A stretch of 64,000 nucleotides of DNA. Source: Thiobacillus denitrificans DSM 12475 (GTDB taxonomy: Bacteria; Pseudomonadota; Gammaproteobacteria; Burkholderiales; Thiobacillaceae). Where the stretch lies: assembly GCF_000376425.1 (NCBI RefSeq), contig NZ_AQWL01000009.1:24722-88721 (forward strand). The letters run 5' to 3'. The notes under the pieces were generated by a model. That model was not told where the DNA came from. It saw only the letters and a list, made by a program, of their open reading frames with translations, and did not search any database. Shown piece after piece: positions 18,177 through 26,910 of this stretch (position 1 is its first letter; every line of letters starts with the position of its first letter). A program made the translations under genes and the position numbers.

Positions 18177-18986
18177 TTAACCGCGCCCTGACAACAACTG
18201 CCGCGCCGCGCCCACGATGAACAGCGTATTCGTCACCAGATAGCGCTTCCACAGTCGCCCCGGCTCGGAAAGCAGACGGTGCAGCCATTCCAGTCCGTTG
18301 TCGCGCATCCAGGCTGGCGCCCGCTGCACTGTGCCGGCGTGGAAATCGAAGGCCGCGCCCACCCCGATCATTACCGCCTTGACCCGCAAAGGGCTGTCAT
18401 CGAGAGCCCCCTGCCCACGATGCGCCGCCATCCAGCGCTCCTGCTTGGGGCAGCCCAGGCCGACGAACACGATGCCCGCGCCGCTGGCATTGATCCGCTC
18501 CACCGCCGCCGCATCCTCATCCGGCGTCAGCGCACGGAACGGCGGCGACTCCATCGTGATGCGCAAATCCGGGAACGCCTGCCGCATGCGCCGCTCCAGC
18601 AGCGCCAGCGTCGCTTCGCTGCTGCCGTAGCAATAGACAGGCAGGTTTTCCGCTGCCGCCCGCTCGCACAGCGCCCACATCAGATCCGGCCCGCTGATGC
18701 GCGGCTGCCCGGCAAAGCCCTGGCGGCGCAGCATCCACGCCACCGGCGCGCCGTCCGGCGTCGCCATATCCGAGCCGTTGATGATGTCGCGATACCCCGC
18801 ATCGCGCGACGCGCTCACCACCACATGCACATTGCAGATCGTCACATAGCGGTTTTCGCGCGCATGCGCCCAGCCGAGCAGGCGGGCCACGGCGGCGTCC
18901 CACGACAGCGCGTCGATGTGTGCGCCGAGCACGCTACCGGTAGCCCGGCCATTTACTGGTTCCATTCTGTTTCTAGTCAAGTCCAT
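18177..18986 (-). CDS. WecG/TagA/CpsF-family glycosyltransferase
   Basis: About 269 residues from the first ATG (18986); ATG 18965 is an alternative. Family motifs: CNVHVVVSASRD, NGSDMATPDGAPVAWMLRRQG, RISGPDL, GSSEATL, and VFVGLGCPKQERWMA with the terminal GVGAAFDFHAGTVQRAPAW. These enzymes transfer N-acetylmannosamine-type or related sugars to lipid-linked intermediates (GT26). Expected at the inner face of the membrane in polysaccharide assembly. Followed without gap by the VanZ-like gene; donor sugar cannot be told from sequence. Confidence 0.88.
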   Translation of the reverse strand: MDLTRNRMEPVNGRATGSVLGAHIDALSWDAAVARLLGWAHARENRYVTICNVHVVVSASRDAGYRDIINGSDMATPDGAPVAWMLRRQGFAGQPRISGPDLMWALCERAAAENLPVYCYGSSEATLALLERRMRQAFPDLRITMESPPFRALTPDEDAAAVERINASGAGIVFVGLGCPKQERWMAAHRGQGALDDSPLRVKAVMIGVGAAFDFHAGTVQRAPAWMRDNGLEWLHRLLSEPGRLWKRYLVTNTLFIVGAARQLLSGRG

Positions 18987-19006
18987 TGCCTGCAAAGCGC
19001 GCCGTC

Positions 19007-20209
19007 TTAGCCTTCCCCTCTTGAACCTTGAATCTTGTAACTTGCGTCTTTGGCTTGTCGCTGCTCAGCCAGCACCCCGTCATAAATCTCCATCAGGCGC
19101 CGGTAATTCACCTCGGCAGAAAACTCGGCTAGGTATTGCACTCGGGCCTTTTGCCCCATCTCCGCCATCCCCTCGGGATGTGCCAGCGCCCAAGCCATCT
19201 TGTCGGCCAGGTCGCGTGGATTTCCCGGCTCGAACAGCAGACCGGTTTCGCCATCGCGAACGATGTCGGCCAGCGCGCCGATGCGGCTGGCAATCACCGG
19301 CAAGCCGCAGGCAAACGCCTCCACAATCGTGCGTGGAAAATTCTCGTACCAGATGCTCGGCACCACCAATGCCATCGCGCGGTTCATTTCCTGACGCACC
19401 ATCTCACCCGGCAGGCTGCCCAGGCAGGTCACGCCCGTCACGCCGTCCAACAAGCCCGCTTCGGGGCCGTCACCCGCCACCCGCAAAGCCGCATCGGGCA
19501 ACCGCGCCATGGCCCCGGCCAGCGTGGCCACGCCTTTTTCAGGCGACAGCCGCCCCACGAAGAGCAAGCCTGCGCGCAGCGCCGGTTCGGGCGCGGCAAA
19601 GTCCACAAAATTCGGCTTCACCACCACGCGCTCGGCAGGCAGGCCGCCTTCGATGAACTTGCCCCGACAAAACTCGTTCAGCGCAATATAGCGCGCCACC
19701 TTGTTGCGATACGTCCCCAGCCCGCGATGCAGCGCCAGCATTCCCGCCAGCGCCGCCGACGCAGCATGCGACCCCCGATAGCAAGCCCGCGCCACGCCGC
19801 GCCAGGGCAGCTGCCCCATGCAGTCCTCGCACACTGTCCCATCGCGCAGAAACAGTGCGTTCAAGCACATCAGGCGGAAGTTGTGTAGCGTCTGTACCAC
19901 CGGCACCCCGGCACGTGCAGCGGCCCAGTAGAGCGAAGGCGAAATTAGTGGAAACGTGTTGTGCGTGTGGATCACGTCGGGGCGAAAGCGCACGACCAGC
20001 GAGGCAAGATCATGTGGCGTGCGATCCGACCACAGTGTCTGCCGGGCAAGGGCCAGCGACGACATGCCGCCCACTTCGTCGTTGCTACGGGCATAAGTTT
20101 CCACCGCATGCCCATGCGCGCGCAGCAGCGCGATTTCCGACTCGACCACCGTGTCCTCGCCGCCGCGATGTTGATACGCGTTGTGGACGACCAGCACGCG
20201 GCACGCCAT
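19007..20209 (-). CDS. GT4-type glycosyltransferase with repeat-encoded C-terminus
   Basis: 400 residues, GT-B fold. N-terminal acceptor half with HNAYQHRGGEDTVVESE and HTHNTFPLISP; C-terminal donor half with FVGRLSPEKGVATL and IWYENFPRTIVEAFACGLPVI (E-x7-E type). A cysteine pair CEDCMG sits mid-protein. Its ATG shares one base with the preceding stop (TGATG). The last dozen residues (ASYKIQGSRGEG) are encoded by a heptad-repeat arm, so the original C-terminus has probably been replaced or extended. Likely assembles the exopolysaccharide repeat unit; linkage unknown. Confidence 0.88.
   Translation of the reverse strand: MACRVLVVHNAYQHRGGEDTVVESEIALLRAHGHAVETYARSNDEVGGMSSLALARQTLWSDRTPHDLASLVVRFRPDVIHTHNTFPLISPSLYWAAARAGVPVVQTLHNFRLMCLNALFLRDGTVCEDCMGQLPWRGVARACYRGSHAASAALAGMLALHRGLGTYRNKVARYIALNEFCRGKFIEGGLPAERVVVKPNFVDFAAPEPALRAGLLFVGRLSPEKGVATLAGAMARLPDAALRVAGDGPEAGLLDGVTGVTCLGSLPGEMVRQEMNRAMALVVPSIWYENFPRTIVEAFACGLPVIASRIGALADIVRDGETGLLFEPGNPRDLADKMAWALAHPEGMAEMGQKARVQYLAEFSAEVNYRRLMEIYDGVLAEQRQAKDASYKIQGSRGEG
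19018..19045. repeat. Heptad-repeat arm E (solo, inside a coding end)
   Basis: CTTGAACCTTGAATCTTG followed by TAACTTGCG: three to four heptads of the right-arm type. They are read in frame as the tail of the 19007-20209 glycosyltransferase. No left arm or core is seen within 100 bp. Confidence 0.75.
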
Positions 20210-21357
20210 CAGCTTGCCCGCCTCGAATGACGCGGCGCCTCCAGGCAGCGCGCAATACCATCGGCAAACCGGATCGCCATGTTTTCAACGGTGTATTCGC
20301 GTGCGCTTGCGGCACAACCAGTGCGCAAAGTTTCCATTGTCCCTGCATCGCGAACTACGTTCACACAGGCTGCGACATAGGATTTCAAATCGTCCGCTGT
20401 GATCACGCCGTTGATGTCATTTTCCAGATACGCGATTTCGGGACCATGGTTGCCACAGTCGGCAGTCATCATCGGCGTCTGGCAAACAAAGGCATCCATG
20501 ATTCCCAGTCCAAGTGCACCGGGGTTCAGCATTACGTGAGCCACAGACATGTAGGCGACCTTCTCGCGCCCGAATCGTGCGCCCACCCAGCGCGCCCACG
20601 GTTTGCCGTCGCACCACGCCTGCACCTTGTCTCGCTCTACTCCCTCGCCCACGATCAGCAACTGAAAATCGGGCACCACACTGCGGATGGCTTCGGAAGC
20701 CCCAAACAGGAATTCAAGCCGTTTGTCGGCGTAAAGCGAGCCTACAAACACCCCGACCGGCCCCGCACCGAAGCCCAGCGACTCGCGCAAGGCCTGTGTT
20801 TCCTCCACCTTCACCGATTCCCGCTGCCGTTGCAGTTCGGACGTATCCACCGCGTTGTTCAACACCGTGATGCGGGTATCGGGAAACCCTGCCGCCGTTA
20901 CCAGCCCGGCGCTCATCTGCGTATAGGCAAACCACCAGTCCACCCGGTTCGTTGTCCAGCGCTTGAAGCGCTCCTTGAGGCCGCTTGGATTGTCGCTTTG
21001 CAGGTTGGCGCCATGTCCCCAGAACGCCAGTTTGAAACAGCGTGACGCCAACATCAGTAGGTGATTCTGGATCAGCTTGTTTTCCTGGGTGACGATCACC
21101 AGATCCGCGCCTGCCAGATGGCGCTGCACCGGCTGCCAGCACAATCGACCGCCTGCCAGATAATGCGTCGGGATCATCCTGGCCCACGGAAGTTCGCCTG
21201 CATCATTTTTTTTCTCTTCGGCTGGCGTAGCCCTCCCAACCAAAAGTTCCAATTGGGCATTACGCTCTGCAAGCGCCATCCGTAGTGCCGCAAAAAGTGG
21301 AACGCGATAGTGGGTCAGGCGTCGCTGGATAATTACGATGCGCTTCATTTGGCACAT
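20209..21357 (-). CDS. Glycosyltransferase (GT-B, GT4-like)
   Basis: About 382 residues from ATG 21357, which overlaps the preceding stop (TGATG) and follows GGAAGAGG; ATG 21348 (MKRIVIIQRR) is an alternative. Begins IQRRLTHYRVPLF, as in transferases of exopolysaccharide and O-antigen loci. Donor half has VFVGSLYADKRLEFLF and GEGVERDKVQ; the usual E-x7-E region reads PGALGLGIMDAFVCQTPMM. Part of the overlapping gene chain from 24.9 to 19.0 kb. Specificity unknown. Confidence 0.83.
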   Translation of the reverse strand: MCQMKRIVIIQRRLTHYRVPLFAALRMALAERNAQLELLVGRATPAEEKKNDAGELPWARMIPTHYLAGGRLCWQPVQRHLAGADLVIVTQENKLIQNHLLMLASRCFKLAFWGHGANLQSDNPSGLKERFKRWTTNRVDWWFAYTQMSAGLVTAAGFPDTRITVLNNAVDTSELQRQRESVKVEETQALRESLGFGAGPVGVFVGSLYADKRLEFLFGASEAIRSVVPDFQLLIVGEGVERDKVQAWCDGKPWARWVGARFGREKVAYMSVAHVMLNPGALGLGIMDAFVCQTPMMTADCGNHGPEIAYLENDINGVITADDLKSYVAACVNVVRDAGTMETLRTGCAASAREYTVENMAIRFADGIARCLEAPRHSRRAS

Positions 21358-22256
21358 CACCTCTTCCGCAACACGCCCGGCTTAATCCGGCGTATTTCGC
21401 CCACAACAAGCTTGAAATAAGGCCAGGCAAAATAAACCAGCCATGCCAGCCCACCATGTCTGCGGGTGAAATGCTCCCATGAACGCGGGGGCAATCCCTT
21501 GCGGGACATCATTTTTCTCCAGCGAGCGGATAACGGCAGGCTGGCATCCAGGTAGGTGCCCGATGCGGGATTGTTCGAGCAGTGCCCAAAAAATCCTGGC
21601 GCGACAAATACCCGATATCCCTTTGCACGTGTACGCAGGGCGTAATCGGTATCGCCCATGGCGTGCTCGAACACGGGGTCCAGATTGCCCACTACCCGGA
21701 CAATCTGCATGGGGATGAGGACCACATTGCCATTCATCGCATGGCATTCGACGGGTTCGCTTTCATGCCATACGCTCTGATAGGTAAATGGCTTCCAGCG
21801 TTTTGGCGCAATATGCCCGCCATATGTCAGCCGCCCGGTTTTACGATCGGCAGTCGAGCCCACAACCACTACTGGCTGGCCATGCTTATGCCTGAGCGCG
21901 CATTCTGTTTCAAGCAGTCTGGCAATGGAATCGGACATCAATTCGGTATCGTCGTTCAGCCACAAAATGTAGTCCGCATCGCGCTCTATGGCACGCGCCT
22001 GCGCATGGTGCATACCGCGATTCCAGAACAGAGAGCCGTCGCCAGCCATCACGTCCACCCAAGGGTACTGCTCCCGCACTGCTGCCGCCGTGCCGTCGGT
22101 ACTGCCGTCATCCATCAGCACGGCATTTGGCTCAATGCCTGCCTGCCGGGTTGCTCCTTCAAACCGCCGCAGGCAGGCAAGTGTTGCTGCGCGGCGATTG
22201 AACGAAGTCATCACGACGATCAGACCGACTGGTTTCGACGGCACTGTTTTTATCAC
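21357..22256 (-). CDS. GT2-family glycosyltransferase
   Basis: 299 residues, GT-A fold. VVMTSFNRRAATLACL, first acidic motif DDGSTDGT, DxD-like motif WLNDDTELM, and the acceptor-side motif MGDTDYALRTRAKGY. The start is GTG 22256, overlapping the glycoside hydrolase stop by four bases (GTGA). Resembles rhamnosyl- or similar transferases of EPS clusters, but the donor sugar cannot be assigned. C-terminal about 60 residues are hydrophobic and basic (LAWLVYFAWPYFKLV), suggesting membrane association. Confidence 0.87.
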   Translation of the reverse strand: MIKTVPSKPVGLIVVMTSFNRRAATLACLRRFEGATRQAGIEPNAVLMDDGSTDGTAAAVREQYPWVDVMAGDGSLFWNRGMHHAQARAIERDADYILWLNDDTELMSDSIARLLETECALRHKHGQPVVVVGSTADRKTGRLTYGGHIAPKRWKPFTYQSVWHESEPVECHAMNGNVVLIPMQIVRVVGNLDPVFEHAMGDTDYALRTRAKGYRVFVAPGFFGHCSNNPASGTYLDASLPLSARWRKMMSRKGLPPRSWEHFTRRHGGLAWLVYFAWPYFKLVVGEIRRIKPGVLRKR

Positions 22257-23572
22257 TGCGCGATCCGTTCAAATGTATAGAAAGCCGGGTTCGGGGTAGC
22301 CAGCATTCTTTCAGCGCCTGGTGCGTTTTGCGTCGCCGCAACCCAGCTCGGCACCGCCGCCTGCCGGCTTGTGATGCGCAAACCTTCCGGCAATGGCACG
22401 TCGACAGAACCGGAGTTCTTTGGATTCCAGACAATTGCAAAAGACTTCGCATTTTTCTCGCCCCAACAGACCGTTGGTCGTCCGTCCTCGATATCGCAGC
22501 GATCCGGTTTCGCACCCAGCAACCAGCGCTGCGCCAGAAGCATGGCATCGCGGGACGGATGGAAACGACCCGTGCGATCCACCATGCCGCTCTTGTCGTT
22601 GTCCCATGCGTAGTAAAAATACTTGTCCAGCCCAGCGAAGGCGCCGAGAACGATCTGTCGGACCATCATCGCTGCACCCTCTTCACGCGTTATGCGTGCA
22701 ACGCCCTGCGGCAAAGGCTGTCCCAGTTCGTAAACTTCCAAGCCAGTCTCCGTATTCCATAATGGCATGCCGGCAACACCGTTCTTCTGCATCACACTGC
22801 GGACAGCCTTGATCTCCTTCAACATTCGCTCTTCGTTGCTGCCTGCATAAAAGTGATAGGCAACCGCTCGCACATAATCACGACCGCCTGCAGCCAAAAA
22901 CATGTCCAAGCGATCCGTCCCATTCACAAATCCGGGCGACAACAATATCGCGGATGGGTCTTCCTCGTTTAAAACCTGACGCGCTATACGCGCCATCTCG
23001 ACCATGTTTGCCACGCTCCCCGTATAAAATGCCTTGGCATCACGGTCACGCATGATATCCGGTGGGAACTTCGGCTCATTCCACAATTCGTAGCAGCAGA
23101 TTCTGCCCTGATAGCGACGCGATACCGCGCGCACATACGCTCGCCAGTCCTCCATATCGCGTGGTTCTGCTGCACAGCCCTTACCATAGCTGCACGTCTC
23201 ATCGGGACGCGCCGTGGCCCAAAGTGGCGTCGACCCCAGCGTGTAAAGCACCTTCACACCCCGCGCATTGGCCTCATTAACGTAATGATCAAGCCTGCTG
23301 AAGTTCCACTTGGCTGGTGCCGGTTGAACATCAGCCCACCGTGTTCGGCTATCCCATAAACGCAAATAACCAAATTGAAAGGGCGGCCAATCGGTTGGAA
23401 TGGCCTGCTCGCCCGGAATGAGCTGCAGGCGATGAAAATGAATGCCGAAATAGCCTGCGTCCAGCACCCGCGGCTGGCTGGGTGATATTTTCTCTACATC
23501 CGCAAGAATTTCCGACGCCACGATAGACAGCGAGACCACCGTCGCTATCGTAAGCATCCTCCACTCCTTCAT
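22253..23572 (-). CDS. Exported glycoside hydrolase, clan-A type (GH39/PslG-like)
   Basis: 439 residues. N-terminal hydrophobic signal (about 6-24). A TIM-barrel hydrolase signature: YELWNEPKFPP gives the proposed acid/base Glu166, and MPLWNTETGLE the proposed nucleophile Glu275. A C-terminal beta domain follows (about 355-439). Overlaps both neighbours by four bases (ATGA and GTGA), so it belongs to the same transcript as the polymerase and transferases. Probable role: periplasmic trimming or cleavage of the exopolysaccharide during export, as with PslG. Substrate is inference. Confidence 0.8.
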   Translation of the reverse strand: MKEWRMLTIATVVSLSIVASEILADVEKISPSQPRVLDAGYFGIHFHRLQLIPGEQAIPTDWPPFQFGYLRLWDSRTRWADVQPAPAKWNFSRLDHYVNEANARGVKVLYTLGSTPLWATARPDETCSYGKGCAAEPRDMEDWRAYVRAVSRRYQGRICCYELWNEPKFPPDIMRDRDAKAFYTGSVANMVEMARIARQVLNEEDPSAILLSPGFVNGTDRLDMFLAAGGRDYVRAVAYHFYAGSNEERMLKEIKAVRSVMQKNGVAGMPLWNTETGLEVYELGQPLPQGVARITREEGAAMMVRQIVLGAFAGLDKYFYYAWDNDKSGMVDRTGRFHPSRDAMLLAQRWLLGAKPDRCDIEDGRPTVCWGEKNAKSFAIVWNPKNSGSVDVPLPEGLRITSRQAAVPSWVAATQNAPGAERMLATPNPAFYTFERIAQ

Positions 23573-24936
23573 TTCGATTCAGCCATTTTGTAGCCAGGTG
23601 TCATCCCAGAGAAAACCGACACAGTCCTAGCATTTGCAGCCAGGTAGCCGATCAGAACGCCATAAAAGGCCCCTTGCAGATAAAAGCCCTGATAGGGAAT
23701 GAAATAGAGCAGGTTCGCAACAAGGATAGCGAGCAATACCGAGGAGAGCGTCGTATCCGCTGAATTCGCCTGCAGACTTTCACGCACCCCTCGACGCAAG
23801 TAGTAATGCACCCACAAAAACATCAGCAAGCCAACGGTCCCCACACGCAACAGCAGCTGGATATAAAAATTGTGAGGGGAGTAGTCTTTAAAATGTCCCT
23901 GAACCCAGCGTTCATACCCCGTTCCATAAGGGTTTCCCAACACCCACTCCTTTGGACCCGCATGGGAAAAATCGCGCAACAACACCTGCCATCCCAGCAA
24001 CCGATCCATGTGCGTCCCCTCGGATGCCGTAACCGAAGTGGCCGATGTTGCGATTGTTTCTGTCACACGATTAGTTGGGTTGAATGCGATCAAGCCAGCC
24101 ATCAACCCAGCCAACACCAGCCCCATGCCGAGGATGGGAAAGGCCTTCGCCGATACGGCCGAACGCTCATGCCAGGCCACGATTGCAAAAGCGCCTATTG
24201 CCGCAACCCAGACCGAGCGATGTTGCAAAACCACGACCATGCCCAGCATAAAAATCGCCACAACCAATGCCGTCATCTTCGAATCGCGCAACCACATCGC
24301 GAAATACGCTGCACCGACGACCGCAAGAAAAAAGGTCGGATTGGAACCTATCACGCGGAATTCACTGCTGGCACCTGCCCACTTCACCAGTCCTTCGGAC
24401 ACGAATCCATACTTCAGTCCCACCCAGCGATAAACGGCAACCAGAACCACCAGCCAGGCGGTCCACTGCGCGATGCGCCAAAGCTTTTTAAGAACATCCG
24501 GGGAGTAGGTAAAGCTTGCGAAGTACAGGCCTGCCATCCAGAAATAAAAATTGGGCCGAGCCTCCACGCCTGCGGCGCTACCAAACTCCACCAACCCAAC
24601 CGCCAATGAGGCAAGCAACACACCACCAAACGCAAGCCATATCCCATAAACCGCACGCCGGTGTGGAAACTCAAAAAAAAGAACCCGCATAACCAGCGCC
24701 GCAGCCAAAAGCGCAAACGCCAAATCATTGGAGGTGAGTTGAATCCCCACAGGAATAAACGGCGCCGAGACAAAAGCAGTCTCGATAAGAAAGGCCATGC
24801 CCACCATCCACGCGCCAGCTGTGACGCGCGATGCCGTCGCAATGACCATCCAGAACCCGACCAAGGCGAACAGCGCCGCAAATACAAAAGGTATCGCGGT
24901 AAATACATAGCGCAGCGTCAAGAAAAACCATTCCAT
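23569..24936 (-). CDS. O-antigen-ligase-like polysaccharide polymerase (Wzy-type)
   Basis: 455 residues with about ten to twelve membrane helices. The large periplasmic loop and following motif (DYSPHNFYIQLLLRVGTVGLL) are typical of the Wzy_C/O-antigen ligase superfamily, as are LQHRSVWVAAIGAF and the RLLGWQVLLRDF region. In a Wzx/Wzy cluster with no core-lipopolysaccharide genes, a polymerase role is more likely than a ligase role. Overlaps the glycoside hydrolase by four bases. Confidence 0.85.
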   Translation of the reverse strand: MEWFFLTLRYVFTAIPFVFAALFALVGFWMVIATASRVTAGAWMVGMAFLIETAFVSAPFIPVGIQLTSNDLAFALLAAALVMRVLFFEFPHRRAVYGIWLAFGGVLLASLAVGLVEFGSAAGVEARPNFYFWMAGLYFASFTYSPDVLKKLWRIAQWTAWLVVLVAVYRWVGLKYGFVSEGLVKWAGASSEFRVIGSNPTFFLAVVGAAYFAMWLRDSKMTALVVAIFMLGMVVVLQHRSVWVAAIGAFAIVAWHERSAVSAKAFPILGMGLVLAGLMAGLIAFNPTNRVTETIATSATSVTASEGTHMDRLLGWQVLLRDFSHAGPKEWVLGNPYGTGYERWVQGHFKDYSPHNFYIQLLLRVGTVGLLMFLWVHYYLRRGVRESLQANSADTTLSSVLLAILVANLLYFIPYQGFYLQGAFYGVLIGYLAANARTVSVFSGMTPGYKMAESK

Positions 24937-24947
24937 TTCTGGCTTCC

Positions 24948-25685
24948 TCAGACTTCCAACCTGGAGCTTCGGAAAAACACGCCATCCATTTGAAGCATGC
25001 GGCCACTCGATTGGTTAACGAAACCAGGCATGACGCTCCAAAGCTCAAATCCCCTTGCCGCAAGCCATTCAATCATTGCTTTATATAAAACTTGACCTTC
25101 ATATAGAGGCACAAGAGACAACTCCAGTTGAATGCCATGAACACGTGGCAGCAAGGATTCCGCACCTTCGAGAACGGGCATTTCATATCCTTGAGTATCG
25201 ACCTTGAGCAGCAGCTTCCTGCTTTGTTCGATGAATGGGTGAATCACCCCATCCAGACGATTCAATGGCACTTTTTCAGTGCCGACATAGCGTGACTGAG
25301 GCGCAGCGGATTCATGCGAGGATTGCATGGGCAGGATCGAACTGCTCGTTGAATTGCCGGCGACATTGATTTCAATTTCACCGGCCGATGCGCCGATTGC
25401 CATGCGAGATGCAATTTGCCACGCGGTGTCACCCGCTGCCGCGTCTACGAGTTTTCCATGCGCCTCCGCCAGCGGCTCGAACGACAGGATGGCACCCGTA
25501 TAGCCGCCCTGTCGCAGCATTTTTCCATACCCCCCGTCATTGGCGCCAACGTCCAGAATCGTATCGATCTTGTGCGTTTCAAACAGCTTGAAAAGCCGCG
25601 CGATATCCGACTGCGCAGGGTTATACCAGTTGACCTCGACGCCGGCCTTGAGAGCAAGTTCTTTGATCGAATGCAAAATCGTCAT
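24948..25685 (-). CDS. FkbM-family methyltransferase
   Basis: 245 residues. SAM-binding motif ILDVGANDGGYGKMLRQGGY (about 39-58), then ILSFEPLAEAHGKL. FkbM C-terminal elements LLKVDTQGYEMPVLEGAESLL and LVPLYEGQVLYKAMIEWLAARGF are present. Expected to O-methylate a sugar of the repeat unit. Its ATG overlaps the preceding glycosyltransferase stop by four bases. Confidence 0.9.
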   Translation of the reverse strand: MTILHSIKELALKAGVEVNWYNPAQSDIARLFKLFETHKIDTILDVGANDGGYGKMLRQGGYTGAILSFEPLAEAHGKLVDAAAGDTAWQIASRMAIGASAGEIEINVAGNSTSSSILPMQSSHESAAPQSRYVGTEKVPLNRLDGVIHPFIEQSRKLLLKVDTQGYEMPVLEGAESLLPRVHGIQLELSLVPLYEGQVLYKAMIEWLAARGFELWSVMPGFVNQSSGRMLQMDGVFFRSSRLEV

Positions 25686-26908
25686 ACCAATAACCTTTCT
25701 TCATGCCGGACCAGTGCTTCATGCATAACATTCTGGTAAATCAACTCATATGCGCTGATCACACGATCTGCGGTAAAGCTCTCCTGAACACGTATGCGCG
25801 CTGTTTTCACATAGCTCTTATATGCCACTGGACTTGAAAGCAGGACCAACATCGCATCCTTCATGGCAACTGGCGAGGTCACATCGGTAACCTCCCCCCC
25901 CTCACCAATCACCCAGGGCACGGCCCCGCTTGACTGCCCACCCACTACCGGCACGCCCAGCGACATTGCCTCGGCAATCGACATGCCGAAGGTTTCTTCC
26001 AGCGACGGGTGCAGCAGCAAATCGGATTCTGCGAGTTTGGCGAGCAATTCCGGGTAAGACTGTGGCCCCATGAATTGCACGCCATTGGTCAAACCTTTTG
26101 ACTTGGCCCAGGATTCGGCCTTACCACCCACGCCATAGTCGTTGCCCATGATGCAGAGTTGGGCACCAGGTATTTGACGGCGCAACAGAGAAAAGGCGAG
26201 TAACGCTGGCTGGGGATTTTTGAGTGCGCCCCAGCCGTTGAGCACCATGGCAATGCGCGGGTGCGTGGGATTGTATTGCCGGGTGGATGCGACAAGATAC
26301 GCCGAGTGTTCCGGCAATGGATTGGGCACGACAGTAATCGGAACGCGCGCGTAGCTTTCGAGCTTTTGCTTCAGATAAGGCGAAACGGCAGTGAGATATT
26401 GCGCCTGTTTCAGTACGCGAAGCGCCATGAAATAACGCACCAAGCGATAAGGATTGGGCGAGTACCTCAAGACAACCTGCGGCGCATCGTGACACGTGAC
26501 CAGATTGGGAAGATTGCTTTCCAATGCCCCTAGTGCGAACTCATAGCTCCAGTGGGCATGCACCAGATCAGGCGCATCGTCCAGCATGGCCTGGCTGAGC
26601 GCGGCACGCTCGTGCCTGAAAGCATCGGCAGCGCGCCCCCAATGCCCTTGACTGAAGCGAAACGCACGCGGACGCACAGGACAGTAGGTGATTTTGAAGC
26701 GGTCGCCGGCAGCGGTGACACGCTTCGACAGCGGCACATCGGCCGAAGTGGTGTAGGAAAATATATGATGGCCACGTTCAAGCAACGCCCCGATCAACGT
26801 GCCGAGCAAGGGTGCACCAGCGTAGCCACGCGGTAGTCCGGAGCTCTTGCCATCGACAAATTGGGCAATGCTTTCGGTGGAAATTGGGCCTGCGATACCG
26901 ATACGCAT
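25682..26908 (-). CDS. GT4-family glycosyltransferase
   Basis: 408 residues. N-terminal GPISTESIAQFVDG..., middle VHAHWSYEFALGALE, and donor-binding SDLLLHPSLEETFGMSIAEAMSLGVPVVGG with the E-x7-E pair. Standard retaining GT-B glycosyltransferase acting on the cytosolic face. Start ATG 26908 lies 2 bp from the upstream stop, so the two are coupled. Specificity unknown. Confidence 0.9.
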   Translation of the reverse strand: MRIGIAGPISTESIAQFVDGKSSGLPRGYAGAPLLGTLIGALLERGHHIFSYTTSADVPLSKRVTAAGDRFKITYCPVRPRAFRFSQGHWGRAADAFRHERAALSQAMLDDAPDLVHAHWSYEFALGALESNLPNLVTCHDAPQVVLRYSPNPYRLVRYFMALRVLKQAQYLTAVSPYLKQKLESYARVPITVVPNPLPEHSAYLVASTRQYNPTHPRIAMVLNGWGALKNPQPALLAFSLLRRQIPGAQLCIMGNDYGVGGKAESWAKSKGLTNGVQFMGPQSYPELLAKLAESDLLLHPSLEETFGMSIAEAMSLGVPVVGGQSSGAVPWVIGEGGEVTDVTSPVAMKDAMLVLLSSPVAYKSYVKTARIRVQESFTADRVISAYELIYQNVMHEALVRHEERLLV

Positions 26909-26910
26909 GA

